A stretch of 64,000 nt of DNA from Segnochrobactrum spirostomi (GCF_009600605.1 NZ_VWNA01000001.1:2714501-2778500), one strand, 5' to 3'; positions 27,023 to 37,085 are shown, counted from the first letter of the stretch. The notes: generated from the sequence alone by a model not told the origin. A program made the numbers and translations.

Positions 27023-28030
27023 ATGACGACCGCCCGCTTCGATGCCCTGTGCATCGGCAACGCCATCATGGACGTGCTCGGCCGCGTCGAGGACGACTTC
27101 CTCGTGGCCGAGGGCCTGCACAAGGGCGAAATGCGGCTCGTCGATGCGGCGCGCTCCGCGGAGCTCTACGGCAAGCTCGGTTCGGTGGTGCGCATGTCGG
27201 GCGGCAGCGCCGGCAACACCGCCGCGGGCGTCGGTTCGCTCGGCGGCCGCTCGGCCTATATCGGCAAGGTCGCGGCGGACGATCTCGGCCGCGCCTACGC
27301 CCACGACTTGAAGGGCATGGGCCTCCATTTCGCCACCGCCCCCCTCGAGGGCGGCGCGCCGACGGCGGTGAGCGTGATCCTCGTCACGCCGGACGGCGAG
27401 CGCACCATGAACACGCATCTCGGCGCCTGCCTCGACCTGCGCCCGCAGGACGTCGAGGCCGACGCCGAAGCGGTCGCGGCGGCGGCGGTGACCTATCTCG
27501 AAGGCTATCTGTGGGATCCGCCGGCGGCGAAGGACGCGTTCCGCCGCGCCGCCGAGATCGCCCACGCCAATGAGCGCAAGGTCGCGATCACCCTTTCGGA
27601 TTCGTTCTGCGTCGATCGCCACCGCGCCGAATTCCTCGACCTTCTGCGCACCCGGACGGTCGATATCGTGTTCGCCAACGAGCACGAGCTGAAGGCGCTC
27701 TACGAGACCTCCGATCTCGATGCCGCCGTGGCGGCGTTGCGCGAGGACAGCGAGATCGCCGCGGTGACGCTGGGTGCGCGCGGCTCGCTCGCGATCAGCC
27801 GTGGTGAGACCCATCACGTCGCCGCCGCCCCGGTCGCCGAGATCGTCGATCTGACCGGTGCCGGCGACCTCTACGCCTCGGGCTTCCTGTTCGGCCTCGC
27901 GCGCGACCTTTCGCTCGCCGAATGCGCCGCGATCGGCGGCCTGTGCGCCGCCGAGATCATCGCCCAGATGGGCCCGCGCCCGCAGCGCCCGCTGGCAGAC
28001 CTCGCCCGTCAGGCCGGCTTCGAAATCTGA
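27023..28030 (+). CDS. Adenosine kinase-like PfkB family sugar kinase
   Basis: A 335-residue ribokinase-fold kinase. The substrate lid and the first PfkB signature are in VVRMSGGSAGNTAAGVGSLG (about residues 54-73). The second signature, with the catalytic base aspartate and anion hole, is VDLTGAGDLYASGFLFGLAR (about 276-295). Alphaproteobacterial proteins of this type are annotated as adenosine kinases, which convert adenosine to AMP in purine salvage. Substrate is inferred from the family. The ATG at 27023 has AGGA about 12 bases upstream. It is convergent with cobB. Confidence 0.85.
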   Translation: MTTARFDALCIGNAIMDVLGRVEDDFLVAEGLHKGEMRLVDAARSAELYGKLGSVVRMSGGSAGNTAAGVGSLGGRSAYIGKVAADDLGRAYAHDLKGMGLHFATAPLEGGAPTAVSVILVTPDGERTMNTHLGACLDLRPQDVEADAEAVAAAAVTYLEGYLWDPPAAKDAFRRAAEIAHANERKVAITLSDSFCVDRHRAEFLDLLRTRTVDIVFANEHELKALYETSDLDAAVAALREDSEIAAVTLGARGSLAISRGETHHVAAAPVAEIVDLTGAGDLYASGFLFGLARDLSLAECAAIGGLCAAEIIAQMGPRPQRPLADLARQAGFEI

Positions 28031-28095
28031 TCGGCTGAGACGTCTGATCGGCTTCGGAGTCTGATCGAGGGTCCGGGCGCGGGGTCCCCCGCGTC

Positions 28096-29564
28096 TCAGC
28101 CCGGCCCGATCATGTGGAAGAAGGTGCCGGACACAGCGCCGCGCCGGGTTCCGGCCGGCCCGAGATCGGTGCCGTTCGCGTCGCTCACGGCGGCGAACGG
28201 CGCGTCGCCGCCGGTGCCCACCACGCTCGCATAATGGAATTCGTGGCCGCGCAGCGCGCCGCCCGCCACCCCGAGCGGGCCGTCGGCCGCGAGCACCGCG
28301 CGGCGGTAGCCGAGATGGAGCTTGCGCGTGGCGAAGCTCGTCTCGAGACCCAACAGCCCCGCCATTTCGTGGCGGGCGCCGCCGGCATCGATCAACCCCT
28401 GTCCCAGCACCATGTAGCCGCCGCATTCGCCGTGGACCGGCCGGGTCGCGGCGAAGGCGCGCAGGCCGTCGCGGAAGCGCGTCGCGGCGGTGAGGCGTCC
28501 GGCGTGGAGTTCGGGATAGCCGCCCGGCAGCCAGCAGAGGTCGCAATCTTCGGGCGGCGGCTCGTCGGCGAGCGGGGAGAACGGCACGATCTCCGCCCCC
28601 GCCGCCCGCCAGCCGGCGATCAGGTGGCCGTAGACGAACGAGAAGGCGGCATCGCGGGCGAGCGCGATGCGCTGCGCCGGCGGGCGGATCGCCAGCGCCG
28701 GCAGGAGGGCCACCCCTTCCTTCTCCCCCTCGGGGAGGAGGTGGCCCGCAGGGCCGGACGAGGGGGCTCCTTTGAACGTCGGGACTTTCCCCTCACCCCA
28801 GCAGCCCTCTCCCCGGGGGGAGAGGGGGCAGCGGCGGGCGCCGAGGGCGCCACCGGGGACACCCGCGGCCGAGATGCCGCCGCGGCCGCAACCGCGTCGA
28901 GGTCGACATGGGCCGCGACATGATCGGCGATGGCCGCGATGCGGGCATCGAGGCCGGCGATCTCCTCGGCCTGGATGAGCCCCAGATGGCGCTCCGGCAC
29001 GGCGAGATCGGCCCGCCGCGGCAGCGCGCCGAACACGGGCAAGCCGGCTTCCGCGACGCCGCGCCGGCAGAGATCGGCGTGGCGCGGGCTGCCGACATTG
29101 TTGAGGACCACACCGGCGATCGCGACGTCCGCCCGGAAGGCGGCGAACCCCTTGGCGATCGCCCCCGCCGATTGGGATTGCCCCGCGACGTCGAGCACCA
29201 GCACCACCGGCCAGCCGAAGCGGGCGGCGAGGGAGGCGGTGGAGCCGTCGCCGGCGGCGCCCGGGGTCACGCCGTCGAACAGGCCCATCAGCCCCTCGCA
29301 GACGACGAGATCGGCCTCGCGGCCTGCCTGCGCGGCGATGGAATCGAGGAGGTCGCCGCCCATCGCCCAGGTGTCGAGGTTGAAGGCGGGCCGGCCGGTC
29401 GCGGCGGCATGGAAGGCGGGATCGATATAATCCGGGCCGGCCTTGACCGAGGCGACGGTCCGCCCGGCGCGGCGGAAGGCGGCGAGGAGGCCGAGCGTCA
29501 GCGTGGTCTTGCCCGAGCCCGACCGCGGCGCGGCGACGACGAGGCCGGGCGCCGCGCCTTTCAT
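28096..29564 (-). CDS. cobB: Hydrogenobyrinic/cobyrinic acid a,c-diamide synthase CobB, frame broken in the interdomain repeat
   Basis: CobB amidates the a and c side chains of the corrin using glutamine and ATP. The N-terminal half (29564 downward) is an ATPase with the P-loop APRSGSGKTTLTLGLLAAFR and KAGPDYIDPAFH. The C-terminal half (to 28096) is a class I glutamine amidotransferase with VHGECGGYMVLGQGL (catalytic cysteine) and HEFHYASV (catalytic histidine). The halves lie in different frames. They are joined by a palindromic GC-rich repeat (28709-28840) that occupies the interdomain linker. One base is missing somewhere in or next to the repeat, and restoring it gives about 489 residues, slightly long for CobB. 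Its start overlaps the stop of cobA by ATGA. Confidence 0.8.
28709..28840. repeat. Palindromic GC-rich repeat inside cobB
   Basis: One arm, CCTTCTCCCCCTCGGGGAGG followed by GGCCCGCAGGGCCGG, and the other, CCCTCACCCCAGC with CTCTCCCCGGGGGGAGAG, flank a unique centre. The same arms occur in cobG (three tandem units) and cobN (one unit). Confidence 0.75.
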
Positions 29565-30367
29565 CGGGAGGGCTCCACGTCGAGCGGCGGCAGGAGACGC
29601 CCGCGCAGCGACACGATGTGGCCGATCACGACGATCGCCGGCGGAAGGATGCCGGCCAGGGTCGTGTCACGGCTGACATTCGCGAGCGTTGAGAACACCG
29701 CGCGCTCCTGCGGGGTGCCGGCGGAGGCGATGACGGCGGCCGGTGTCGTCGGCGCGAGGCCGCCGGCCTGGAGCGCGCCGGCGATCTCGCGCAGGGTCGC
29801 CATCGCCATATAGAGCACGATCGGCTGGCCGGTCGCGGCGAGCGCCGCCCAATCGAGCCCGTCGGGTCCCGCGCCACCGTGGCCGTTGGCGAGCACCAGG
29901 GCCTGGTTGGTGCCGCGCATGGTCGCCGGGATGCTCGCGCTCGACAGGGCGACGAGCCCGGCGGTGAGGCCCGGCAGCACCCGGTAGGGGATCGCCTCGC
30001 GGGCGAGCACCACCGCCTCCTCGCCGCCACGGCCGAACACGAAGGGATCGCCGCCCTTGAGGCGAAGCACCCGCTTGCCCTCGCGGGCGAGCACGACGAG
30101 GCGGGCCGAGATGTCGTCCTGCGCGGCCGAGGGCTTGCCGCCGCGCTTGCCGGCGAATTCGAGCACGGCCTGGGGACCTGCGAGCGCAAGCACGCCGTCC
30201 GAGACGAGGGCATCGTGAACGACGACGTCGGCGCGGACGAGGCCGGCGATCGCCTCGGCGGTGAGGAAGCGCGGATCGCCCGGACCGGCGCCGGCGAGCC
30301 AGACCGAGCCCGGCACGAAGTCCGGCACGCTGGCGATGAGGGCGGCGAGGGCCGCGTCCGCACTCAC
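29561..30367 (-). CDS. cobA: Uroporphyrinogen-III C-methyltransferase (SUMT)
   Basis: A 268-residue SAM-dependent enzyme that methylates uroporphyrinogen III at C2 and C7 to make precorrin-2, the branch point to B12 and siroheme. Signatures of the tetrapyrrole methylase family are intact: VWLAGAGPGDPRFLTAEAIA (about residues 22-41) and VLRLKGGDPFVFGRGGEEA (about 99-117), plus the substrate-binding SSASIPATMRGTNQALVLAN. It lacks the extra siroheme-synthase domains of CysG. It overlaps cobB by 4 bases and is divergent from cbiD. Confidence 0.95.
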   Translation of the reverse strand: MSADAALAALIASVPDFVPGSVWLAGAGPGDPRFLTAEAIAGLVRADVVVHDALVSDGVLALAGPQAVLEFAGKRGGKPSAAQDDISARLVVLAREGKRVLRLKGGDPFVFGRGGEEAVVLAREAIPYRVLPGLTAGLVALSSASIPATMRGTNQALVLANGHGGAGPDGLDWAALAATGQPIVLYMAMATLREIAGALQAGGLAPTTPAAVIASAGTPQERAVFSTLANVSRDTTLAGILPPAIVVIGHIVSLRGRLLPPLDVEPSR

Positions 30368-30468
30368 GGGCGACGCCTCGGGGTGGAAGGAGCAAAGGTC
30401 GTCACGATGGTCTCCACGGGCCGGGCCGCCCCATGACGGCGGCCGCCCGCTCGGCTAAGCATGGCAGC

Positions 30469-31598
30469 ATGAACGAGGAAGCGGCACAGAGCGACGCCCC
30501 GGCCGGCGCGGGCGCGGAGGACGGCCGGACGCTGCGGCGCGGCTGGACCACCGGCGCGTGCGCGACGGCCGCCGCCAAGGCCGCCTTCACGGCGCTCGCG
30601 ACGGGCGATTTTCCCGATCCGGTGACGATCACCCTGCCGCGCGGCGAACGGCCCGCGTTCGCGCTCGCCGAAAGCCGCATCGAGGGCGACACGGCCGTCG
30701 CCGCCGTGGTCAAGGATGCCGGCGACGATCCCGACGTCACCCACGGCGCGCTGATCCGCGTCCGGGTGCGCCGCGGTGCCCCGGCAGCGGCATCGTGTTC
30801 CGCGCCGGCGAGGGCGTCGGCACCGTAACCCTGGCCGGCCTGCCGCTGCCGCCGGGCGAACCCGCCATCAACCCCGTGCCGCGGGAGATGATGCGCACGG
30901 CGCTCGCCGAGGTCGCCGCGGCGACCGGGCTTCCCCCCGATGCGATTATCGAGATCTCGGTTCCGGACGGCGAACGCCTCGCGGCGCGGACCATGAACGC
31001 CCGCCTCGGCATCCTCGGCGGCCTCTCCATTCTCGGCACGACGGGGATCGTGGTGCCGTTCTCCTGCGCCGCCTGGATCCACTCCATCCACCGCGGCATC
31101 GACGTCGCCCGCGCGGCCGGCCTCGATTGCGTCGCCGGGGCGACCGGCGCGACGTCCGAGACGGCGGTGCGCGCGCTCCACGATCTGCCCGAACTCGCCT
31201 TGATCGACATGGGCGACTTCGTCGGCGGCATGCTGAAATATCTGAAGGTCCACCCGGTCGACCGGGTGATCGTCGCCGGCGGCCTCGCCAAGATGGCGAA
31301 GCTCGCCGAAGGCCGGCTCGATCTCCATTCGAAGCGGGGCGAGGTCGATCTCGCGGCGCTCGGCCGCCGGGCGTTGGAGACGGGCGGCTCGGCGGCGCTC
31401 GCCAGCCGCATCGCCGGGGCCAATACCGCGCTCGAAGCATTCGGCCTCGCCGCCGCGGAAGGCGTGCCGCTCGGCGACATCGTCGCCCGCGACGCCGCGG
31501 CGACGGCGCGGGCGGTCGTCGCCGGCACGGGCATCCGCATCGAGGCGGACGTGTTCGACCGCACCGGCCGCCTCGTCGGCCGCGCCCCGTTCGCCTGA
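30469..31598 (+). CDS. cbiD: Cobalt-precorrin-5B C1-methyltransferase CbiD, frameshifted
   Basis: CbiD methylates C1 of the contracted ring. It belongs to the anaerobic pathway but replaces CobF in many alphaproteobacteria. LRRGWTTGACATAAAKAAFT opens the conserved core. KDAGDDPDVTHGALIRVRV ends the first frame, and GIVFRAGEGVGTVTLAGLPL begins the second, continuing through INPVPREMMRTAL, ISVPDGERLAARTMNARLGI and GGLAKMAKLAEGRLDLHS. Adding one C to the run at 30779-30782 joins them (RRGAPGSGIVFRAG) into 376 residues, the usual length. I chose the ATG at 30469. 30433 is in frame but extends beyond the family. It is convergent with cobM, the stops being only a few bases apart. Confidence 0.85.
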
Positions 31599-31603
31599 TC
31601 CCG

Positions 31604-32365
31604 TCACGGCGTTCCCCCGCGGAAGCGGCGGCGATAATCCGGGTCGTAGAGCGCGCTCTCGCGGAAATCCCGCGCGCCGAGCGCTTCGCCGACGAGGACG
31701 AGGGCGGTGCGCTCCGGCGGGTCGGCGGCGATCGTCTCCACGATATCGCCGAGGGTGCCGCGGATGATGCGCTCGTCGGGCCAGGTCGCCTTGACGACGA
31801 CGGCGACCGGACACTCGGCGCCGTAGAACGGCGTGAGCTCGGCGACGATGCGGTCGAGGGCGTGAATGGCGAGATGGATCGCGAGCGTCGCCTTCGTCGC
31901 GGCGAAGGCGGCGAGCGTCTCGCGCGCCGGCATCGCCGAGGCTCGGCCGGAGACGCGGGTCAGCACCACGCTCTGGGCGATTTCGGGCACCGTCAGCTCG
32001 CGCCCGAGCGCGGCGGCGGCGGCCGCGAAGGCCGGTACGCCCGGCGTCAGGCTGTAGGCGATGCCGTGCCGTTCGAGCCGGCGGATCTGCTCGGCGACGG
32101 CGGAATAGACCGAGAGGTCGCCGGAATGGAGCCGCGCCACGTCGAGCCCAGCGCGGTGGGCCGCGACATATTCAGCCTCGATCTCGTCGAGGCTCATCGG
32201 CGCGGTGTCGATCAGGCGGGCGTCCGGCGGGCAATAAGCGAGGAGGTCCGGCGGCACGATCGAGCCGGCATAGAGGCACACCGGGCAGCGCGCGAGCAGA
32301 TCGCGGCCCCGCACGGTGATGAGATCCGCCGCCCCCGGCCCGGCCCCGATGAAATGGACAATCAT
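31604..32365 (-). CDS. cobM: Precorrin-4 C11-methyltransferase
   Basis: A 253-residue tetrapyrrole methylase that adds the C11 methyl to precorrin-4. [20 protein letters not shown] opens the SAM site. [28 protein letters not shown] and [20 protein letters not shown] are characteristic of CobM/CbiF. The length is normal. Its start codon overlaps the corrected stop of cobE (ATGA), and it ends just short of convergent cbiD. Confidence 0.95.
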   Translation of the reverse strand: MIVHFIGAGPGAADLITVRGRDLLARCPVCLYAGSIVPPDLLAYCPPDARLIDTAPMSLDEIEAEYVAAHRAGLDVARLHSGDLSVYSAVAEQIRRLERHGIAYSLTPGVPAFAAAAAALGRELTVPEIAQSVVLTRVSGRASAMPARETLAAFAATKATLAIHLAIHALDRIVAELTPFYGAECPVAVVVKATWPDERIIRGTLGDIVETIAADPPERTALVLVGEALGARDFRESALYDPDYRRRFRGGTP

Positions 32366-32813
32366 GCACCGGCCTCCGGATCGACTGCCGCCACGGCGAG
32401 GGCGCAGGTGGCGCGGGGGTCTTGATGCGGGGGCCGAGGAGAGTGCTGCCGGCCCCGGCGGCGCCGAGCGCGGCGGCCTCGGCGGCAGAGGGCACGCCGA
32501 CGAGGGCCGCCACCCGCTCGGAGCGGGACAGCGTGCGGCCGCCCGCGGCGGTGAGGGCGGCGTCGGTGACGATGGCGAGCGGAAGGCCGAGGTCCGCGGC
32601 CGCGGCGATCAGCCCCGCTTCGTGCGCCTTGAGGCGCGGGGCGGCGAGCAGCTCGACCGCGGACAGCGGCCGCCCCGAAGCCGCGAGCGCGGCGTCGAGC
32701 GCGGCGCGGATCTCGGCGGCCGAGGCACCCTTGCGGCAGCCGAAGCCGGCGGTCAGCCGGCCCGGCCCGACGGCGGCCTCCGATCCTTGATGCGTGCCGG
32801 GATCGATGCTCAT
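32362..32813 (-). CDS. cobE: CobE / CbiG C-terminal-like protein, frameshifted at its 3' end
   Basis: A protein of about 150 residues equivalent to the C-terminal domain of CbiG, found in aerobic B12 clusters between methyltransferase genes. [20 protein letters not shown] (about residues 24-43) and [20 protein letters not shown] are the recognisable blocks. The raw frame overruns after [10 protein letters not shown]. Adding one base to the G-run at 32415-32419 gives the expected ending [18 protein letters not shown] and a TGA at 32362-32364 that overlaps the cobM start. It overlaps the cobL stop by ATGA at its 5' end. Its exact reaction is not settled. Confidence 0.8.
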
Positions 32814-34147
32814 GGCTTCTCCCAACGCCATTGCACGACCGGCCGCGCCGGCGTCCAGCCGCGGAAGCCGCCGATCGTTTCCGCCCGGGCGATGTCGATG
32901 CGCACCAAGTCGCCGCCGAGCCGGGCGTGGCGATCGGCGAGGATTGTTTCCGTCTCGATCGTCACCGCGTTGACGACGAGGCGCCCGCCCACCTTCAGCG
33001 CCGCGATCGCCGCGTCGAGAACGCCGGGGCGGCTCGCACCCCCACCGATGAAGACGGCATCCGGTGCGGCGAGGCCGTCGAGCGCTGCGGGCGCCTCGCC
33101 TCGGACGATCGTGAGCCCGGGCACGCCGAAGGCGCTCGCGTTGCGGGCGATGCGGGCGGCGCGGTCGGCGCGCGGTTCGACGGCGATCGCGGTCAGGCTC
33201 GGATCGGCGAGCATCCATTCGAGGCCGATCGAGCCGGACCCGGCGCCGATGTCCCACAGCCGCTCGCCGCGCCGGGGTCCGAGGGCGGCGAGGGCGATCG
33301 CCCGGACCTCCCGCTTGGTGATCTGGCCGTCGTGCTCGAAGAGATCGTCCGGCAGGCCCGGGGCGCGGGCGATGATCCGCGCGCCGGCCGCGGCCGCGAC
33401 CTCGATCGCGACGACGTTGAGATCGGCGACGTCGGTGAAGGCGAAATCCTCCGCGGTCGCCGCGCGGACCCGCTCGTGCGGTCCGCCGAGGGCTTCGAGG
33501 AAGATGAGGCGGGAGGGGCCGAAGCCGGTCTCGGTCATCAGGCCGGCGAGCGCCGCCGGGCCGTCGCGGTCGGAGGTCAGCACGATCAGCCGCCGGCCGG
33601 GCTGGAGATGCGGCCGCACGAGATCGAGCGGCCGGCCGTGGACGGAGAGCGCGGTCGCGTCCTGCTCGGCCCAGCCGAGGCGGGCGGCGGCGAGCGCGAT
33701 CGCCGACGGGGCGGGGAAGACCTGCATCTCGGTCGGGGGAATCGTCCGTGCGATGACCGAACCGACCCCGTGGAAGAACGGATCGCCCGAGGCGAGCACG
33801 GCGACACGCCGGCCGCGGGCGGCCGTGACGGCGGCGACGTCGAACGGCGTCGGCCAAGGGTGGGCCGCGCCGCGGATCGCGGCGGCGGCAAGCGCCAGAT
33901 GGCGGCTGCCGCCGAACACGAGCTCCGCCGCCTCGATGGCGGCGCGCGCCGCGGGCGACAGACCGTCGAGCCCATCCTCGCCGAGGCCGACGACGGAGAG
34001 CCAGCGGCCGGGGCCGTCGGCAGCGCGGACGTCGGGGATCGTTTCAGGGTAGCCCGCGGGGCTGTTCGCGAGGCTTGCCGGCGCCGCGTCGGCCGTCGCA
34101 TGGTGCCCGCGTGCGGCGGGGGCCGCGCTGTCAGACGGGTCCGGCAT
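32810..34147 (-). CDS. cobL: Precorrin-6B C5,15-methyltransferase (decarboxylating) CobL
   Basis: A 445-residue two-domain enzyme. The N-terminal CbiE-type domain (WLSVVGLGEDGLDGLSPAAR, ASGDPFFHGVGSVIART) methylates C5 and C15. The C-terminal CbiT-type domain (LWDIGAGSGSIGLEWMLADP, AVFIGGGASRPGVLDAAIAA) carries out decarboxylation with methylation. A Pro/Ala-rich extension of about 50 residues precedes the first domain. The start at 34147 has GAGGA 8 bases upstream, and its ATG overlaps the ATG of divergent cobK within one CATG. It forms an ATGA-linked chain with cobE and cobM. Confidence 0.93.
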   Translation of the reverse strand: MPDPSDSAAPAARGHHATADAAPASLANSPAGYPETIPDVRAADGPGRWLSVVGLGEDGLDGLSPAARAAIEAAELVFGGSRHLALAAAAIRGAAHPWPTPFDVAAVTAARGRRVAVLASGDPFFHGVGSVIARTIPPTEMQVFPAPSAIALAAARLGWAEQDATALSVHGRPLDLVRPHLQPGRRLIVLTSDRDGPAALAGLMTETGFGPSRLIFLEALGGPHERVRAATAEDFAFTDVADLNVVAIEVAAAAGARIIARAPGLPDDLFEHDGQITKREVRAIALAALGPRRGERLWDIGAGSGSIGLEWMLADPSLTAIAVEPRADRAARIARNASAFGVPGLTIVRGEAPAALDGLAAPDAVFIGGGASRPGVLDAAIAALKVGGRLVVNAVTIETETILADRHARLGGDLVRIDIARAETIGGFRGWTPARPVVQWRWEKP

Positions 34148-34892
34148 GCGGCGTATCCTCATTCTCGGCGGCACCACGGAGGCGCGCCGGCTCGCCGAAC
34201 GGCTGGGCGGCCGCGACGATCTCGCCGTCACCCTGTCGCTCGCCGGCCGCACGCTGGCACCGGTCGCTGTGCCGGTGCCGGTGCGCGTCGGCGGGTTCGG
34301 CGGTGCGGACGGCCTTGCAGCCTATCTGCGCGCCGAGGGCATCGCCCGGCTGATCGATGCCACCCATCCCTTCGCCGCGCGCATTTCGCGCAATGCCGCG
34401 GTGGCCGCCGCCGACGCCCGTATCCCAATCCTCGTCCTTCGCCGACCGGCGTGGGAGCGCGTTCCGGGGGATCGCTGGACCGAGATCGAGGCGGTCGCGG
34501 ACGCCGTCGCCGCGCTCGGGCCGGAGCCGCGTCGGGTCTTCCTCGCGCTCGGCCGGCAGGAACTCGCCCCCTTCGAGGCGGCACCCCAGCACTTTTATCT
34601 CGTGCGCAGCGTCGATCCGGTGGAGCCGCCGCTCACCGTGCCGCGGGCGACCTACGTGCTCGGCCGTGGGCCGTTCGCCGAAGACGACGATCGCCGCCTG
34701 TTCGAAGCGCATGGCATCGAGGCGATCGTGGCGAAGAACAGCGGCGGCGCGGCGACCTACGGCAAGATCGCCGCCGCCCGCCGCCTCGGGCTGCCGGTCA
34801 TCCTGGTGCGCCGCCCGGCGGTGCCGGCGGTCCCGAGCGTCGAGACCCCGGAGGCCGCGGCGGCCTGGATCGACGCCCCCGCCGCGCTCTGA
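34146..34892 (+). CDS. cobK: Precorrin-6A reductase
   Basis: A 248-residue NADPH-dependent enzyme that reduces the precorrin-6A macrocycle. Family blocks: RRILILGGTTEARRLAERLG at the N-terminus, RLIDATHPFAARISRNA (about residues 71-87), VFLALGRQELAPF, and AIVAKNSGGAATYGKIAAA near the C-terminus. The ATG at 34146 is the only reasonable start because the fold begins at once, although no good ribosome site precedes it. It is divergent from cobL with overlapping start codons, and convergent with cobJ. Confidence 0.93.
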   Translation: MRRILILGGTTEARRLAERLGGRDDLAVTLSLAGRTLAPVAVPVPVRVGGFGGADGLAAYLRAEGIARLIDATHPFAARISRNAAVAAADARIPILVLRRPAWERVPGDRWTEIEAVADAVAALGPEPRRVFLALGRQELAPFEAAPQHFYLVRSVDPVEPPLTVPRATYVLGRGPFAEDDDRRLFEAHGIEAIVAKNSGGAATYGKIAAARRLGLPVILVRRPAVPAVPSVETPEAAAAWIDAPAAL

Positions 34893-34936
34893 TTCGGGGA
34901 GGCTCGTCGGATCGGAGACGACCTTAAGCCGGCTTA

Positions 34937-35713
34937 TCATGTGCCGATCCCCACGCTGCGGCCGCTCGAACGCGGCGCATAGACGAGGGGCGGCAGGCCG
35001 TCGCGCGGCACTAGACGGGTCTCGGCCGATCCGACGATGACGAGCGTCGCCATGTCGGCGCGGGCGACCTCGTCGGCCGCGTCCGCAAGCGGCACGATGG
35101 CGATCCGCTCGTCTGCCCGGCCCGCGGCGCGGCCGAACACGATCGGCGTCTCGGGCGGCAGGCGCTCCGCGAAGATCGCGAACGCATCCTTCAGCCGGTC
35201 GGGCCGCGCCTTGGAGGCGGGGTTGTAGAGGGCGATGACGAAGCCCGTCTCCGCCGCCGCGGCGAGCCGGCGGGCCACGAGGTCCCAGGGCTTCAGGTTG
35301 TCGGACAGGGAGATCGCGCAGAAATCGTGGCCGAGGGGCGCGCCGACGCGGGCCGCGACCGCGAGCATGGCGGTGATGCCGGGATGGACGGTGAGCGGCA
35401 GCGTGCGCCAGGCGGCGGGCCCATGCTCGATCGCCTCGCAGACGGCGGCGGCCATGGCGAACACGCCGGGATCGCCGCCCGAGACCATGGCGACCCGTGC
35501 ACCCGTCGCGGCGAGCGCCAGCGCCGCCTGCGCCCGGGCGATCTCCTCGCGGTTGTCGGAGGCGTGGCGGATCTGGCCGGGCCGCGGCGGTACCCGGTCG
35601 AGATAAGGCTGGTAGCCGAACAAGGCCTCGGCGTCGGCGAGCGCGGCGGCGGCCTCCGGGGTGACGAGGCCGTCGCGGCCGGGACCGAGGCCGATCACGG
35701 CGAGACGGCCCAT
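34937..35713 (-). CDS. cobJ: Precorrin-3B C17-methyltransferase
   Basis: A 258-residue methylase that methylates C17 and drives ring contraction. The start [20 protein letters not shown] carries the SAM glycine loop. VAMVSGGDPGVFAMAAAVCE is the second family signature. DFCAISLSDNLKPWDLVARR and ALYNPASKARPDRLKDAF are specific to CobJ/CbiH. Length is normal for a single-domain CobJ. It overlaps cobI by ATGA and lies at the 3' end of the riboswitch-led operon. Confidence 0.95.
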   Translation of the reverse strand: MGRLAVIGLGPGRDGLVTPEAAAALADAEALFGYQPYLDRVPPRPGQIRHASDNREEIARAQAALALAATGARVAMVSGGDPGVFAMAAAVCEAIEHGPAAWRTLPLTVHPGITAMLAVAARVGAPLGHDFCAISLSDNLKPWDLVARRLAAAAETGFVIALYNPASKARPDRLKDAFAIFAERLPPETPIVFGRAAGRADERIAIVPLADAADEVARADMATLVIVGSAETRLVPRDGLPPLVYAPRSSGRSVGIGT

Positions 35714-36456
35714 CACGGCTTGGTCTCCCAGCCGGGCACGAGGATCAGCGAGAAATAGGGCGCGGTCTCGTCGGGCTTGTCGCAGAGCCGCATCGCCGCG
35801 CCGTTCGCCATGGTGGCGCGCTCGACATAATAAGCGCGGTCGATCAGGCCCGCCTTGGCGAGCGCCCGGCGCACCTTCGGCAGGTTGCGGCCGAGCTTCA
35901 TGACGATCGCCGCCTCGCTCTCGGCGAGACGCCGCGCCAGGATGTCCTCCGGCAGCGTGCCGGGCAACACCACGAGCACGTCGTCGCCCTGGGCGAGCGC
36001 GACGCCGGCGAGCGCCGCGGCGCCCGAAAAGGCGGTGACGCCGGGGATCACCTCGGTCGGAAAGCGGTCGCACAGGCGCACGTGGAGGTGCATGTACGAG
36101 CCGTAGAACAGCGGGTCGCCCTCGCTGACGACCGCGACCGTGCGGCCGGCCGCGAGATGGTCGGCGACCGTCTCCGCCGCGCCCTCGTAGAAGTCGCGGA
36201 TGGCGTCGCGGTAGCCGGGATCGTGGCGGGGGATCTCGGTCGTCACCGGATAGGCGAGCGCGAGGCGCACCGCATCGGGGCGGCCGAGGCCGTCGATGGT
36301 GGTGTTGCCGTTGCCGTGGCGGCCCGCTTTGCAGAAATGGGCGATCACGTCGGCTTCGCCGAGCACGCGCACGGCCTTGACTGTCATCAGCTCCGGATCG
36401 CCGGGGCCGACGCCGACGCCGTAGAGCCGGCCGGGCGGGAGTGAGGGCGCGCTCAA
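35713..36456 (-). CDS. cobI: Precorrin-2 C20-methyltransferase, TTG start
   Basis: A 247-residue methylase that adds the C20 methyl. [20 protein letters not shown] begins the SAM site, followed by [37 protein letters not shown] and [15 protein letters not shown]. No ATG exists between the cobH stop and the GVGPGDP loop. The only start that gives the full fold is a TTG at 36456 lying in TTGA, which overlaps the cobH stop. Reinitiation by ribosomes leaving cobH would explain this. It overlaps cobJ by ATGA at its 3' end. Confidence 0.92.
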   Translation of the reverse strand: MSAPSLPPGRLYGVGVGPGDPELMTVKAVRVLGEADVIAHFCKAGRHGNGNTTIDGLGRPDAVRLALAYPVTTEIPRHDPGYRDAIRDFYEGAAETVADHLAAGRTVAVVSEGDPLFYGSYMHLHVRLCDRFPTEVIPGVTAFSGAAALAGVALAQGDDVLVVLPGTLPEDILARRLAESEAAIVMKLGRNLPKVRRALAKAGLIDRAYYVERATMANGAAMRLCDKPDETAPYFSLILVPGWETKP

Positions 36457-37085
36457 AGGCCCGGCCTCGCGAGCGCGTTGAGGGCGGCGGCGGTCATCGC
36501 GCTGCCGCCGAGCCGTCCGCGCACGATCAGGAAGGGAATGCCGAGCCCGCTCTCGGCGAGCGCGTCCTTCGATTCGGCCGCCCCGACGAAGCCGACCGGC
36601 ATGCCGAGAATGGCGGCCGGGCGCGGGGCGCCGCGTTCGATCATCTCGAGAAGGTGGAACAGGGCGGTCGGGGCGTTGCCGATGGCGACGACCGCACCGG
36701 CGAGACGGTCGCGCCAGAGTTCGAGCGCGGCGGCGGAGCGGGTGGTGCCGAGGCGGGCGGCGAGATCGGGCACGGTGGGATCGCGCAGGGTGCAGACGAC
36801 GGCGTTGTCGGCGGGCAGCCGCGCCCGCGTCACGCCATGAGCGACCATCGCGGCGTCGCACAGGATGGGCGCGCCGGCCTGAAGGGCGGCGCGGGCGGCG
36901 GCGACGGCGCCGGGGGAAAAGACGAAATGCTGCGCCGCCTCGACGAGGCCGGCGGCATGGATCATCCGCACGGCGACCTCGGCCTCGTCCGGGGCGAAGC
37001 GCGACAGGTCCGCCTCGGCGCGGATGATGGCGAAGGACCGCTCATAGATCGCGGTGCCGTCGCGCAGATAATCGTGAACGGGCAT
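36453..37085 (-). CDS. cobH: Precorrin-8X methylmutase CobH, in frame with CobG
   Basis: A 210-residue isomerase that moves the C11 methyl to C12, giving hydrogenobyrinic acid. [20 protein letters not shown] opens it. The catalytic histidine falls at residue 43 in [11 protein letters not shown], as in characterised Cob[38 protein letters not shown] and [18 protein letters not shown] are all intact. No stop codon separates it from the upstream CobG reading frame and no clear ribosome site precedes the ATG at 37085, so it may be made as the C-terminal part of a CobG-CobH fusion. Confidence 0.92.
   Translation of the reverse strand: MPVHDYLRDGTAIYERSFAIIRAEADLSRFAPDEAEVAVRMIHAAGLVEAAQHFVFSPGAVAAARAALQAGAPILCDAAMVAHGVTRARLPADNAVVCTLRDPTVPDLAARLGTTRSAAALELWRDRLAGAVVAIGNAPTALFHLLEMIERGAPRPAAILGMPVGFVGAAESKDALAESGLGIPFLIVRGRLGGSAMTAAALNALARPGL

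Noticed and set aside
28096-29564. cobB split into two separate genes (ATPase and amidotransferase)
   Set aside because: The two parts have the order and length of one CobB, and the frame change lies inside a repeat in the linker with no separate ribosome site for the second part.
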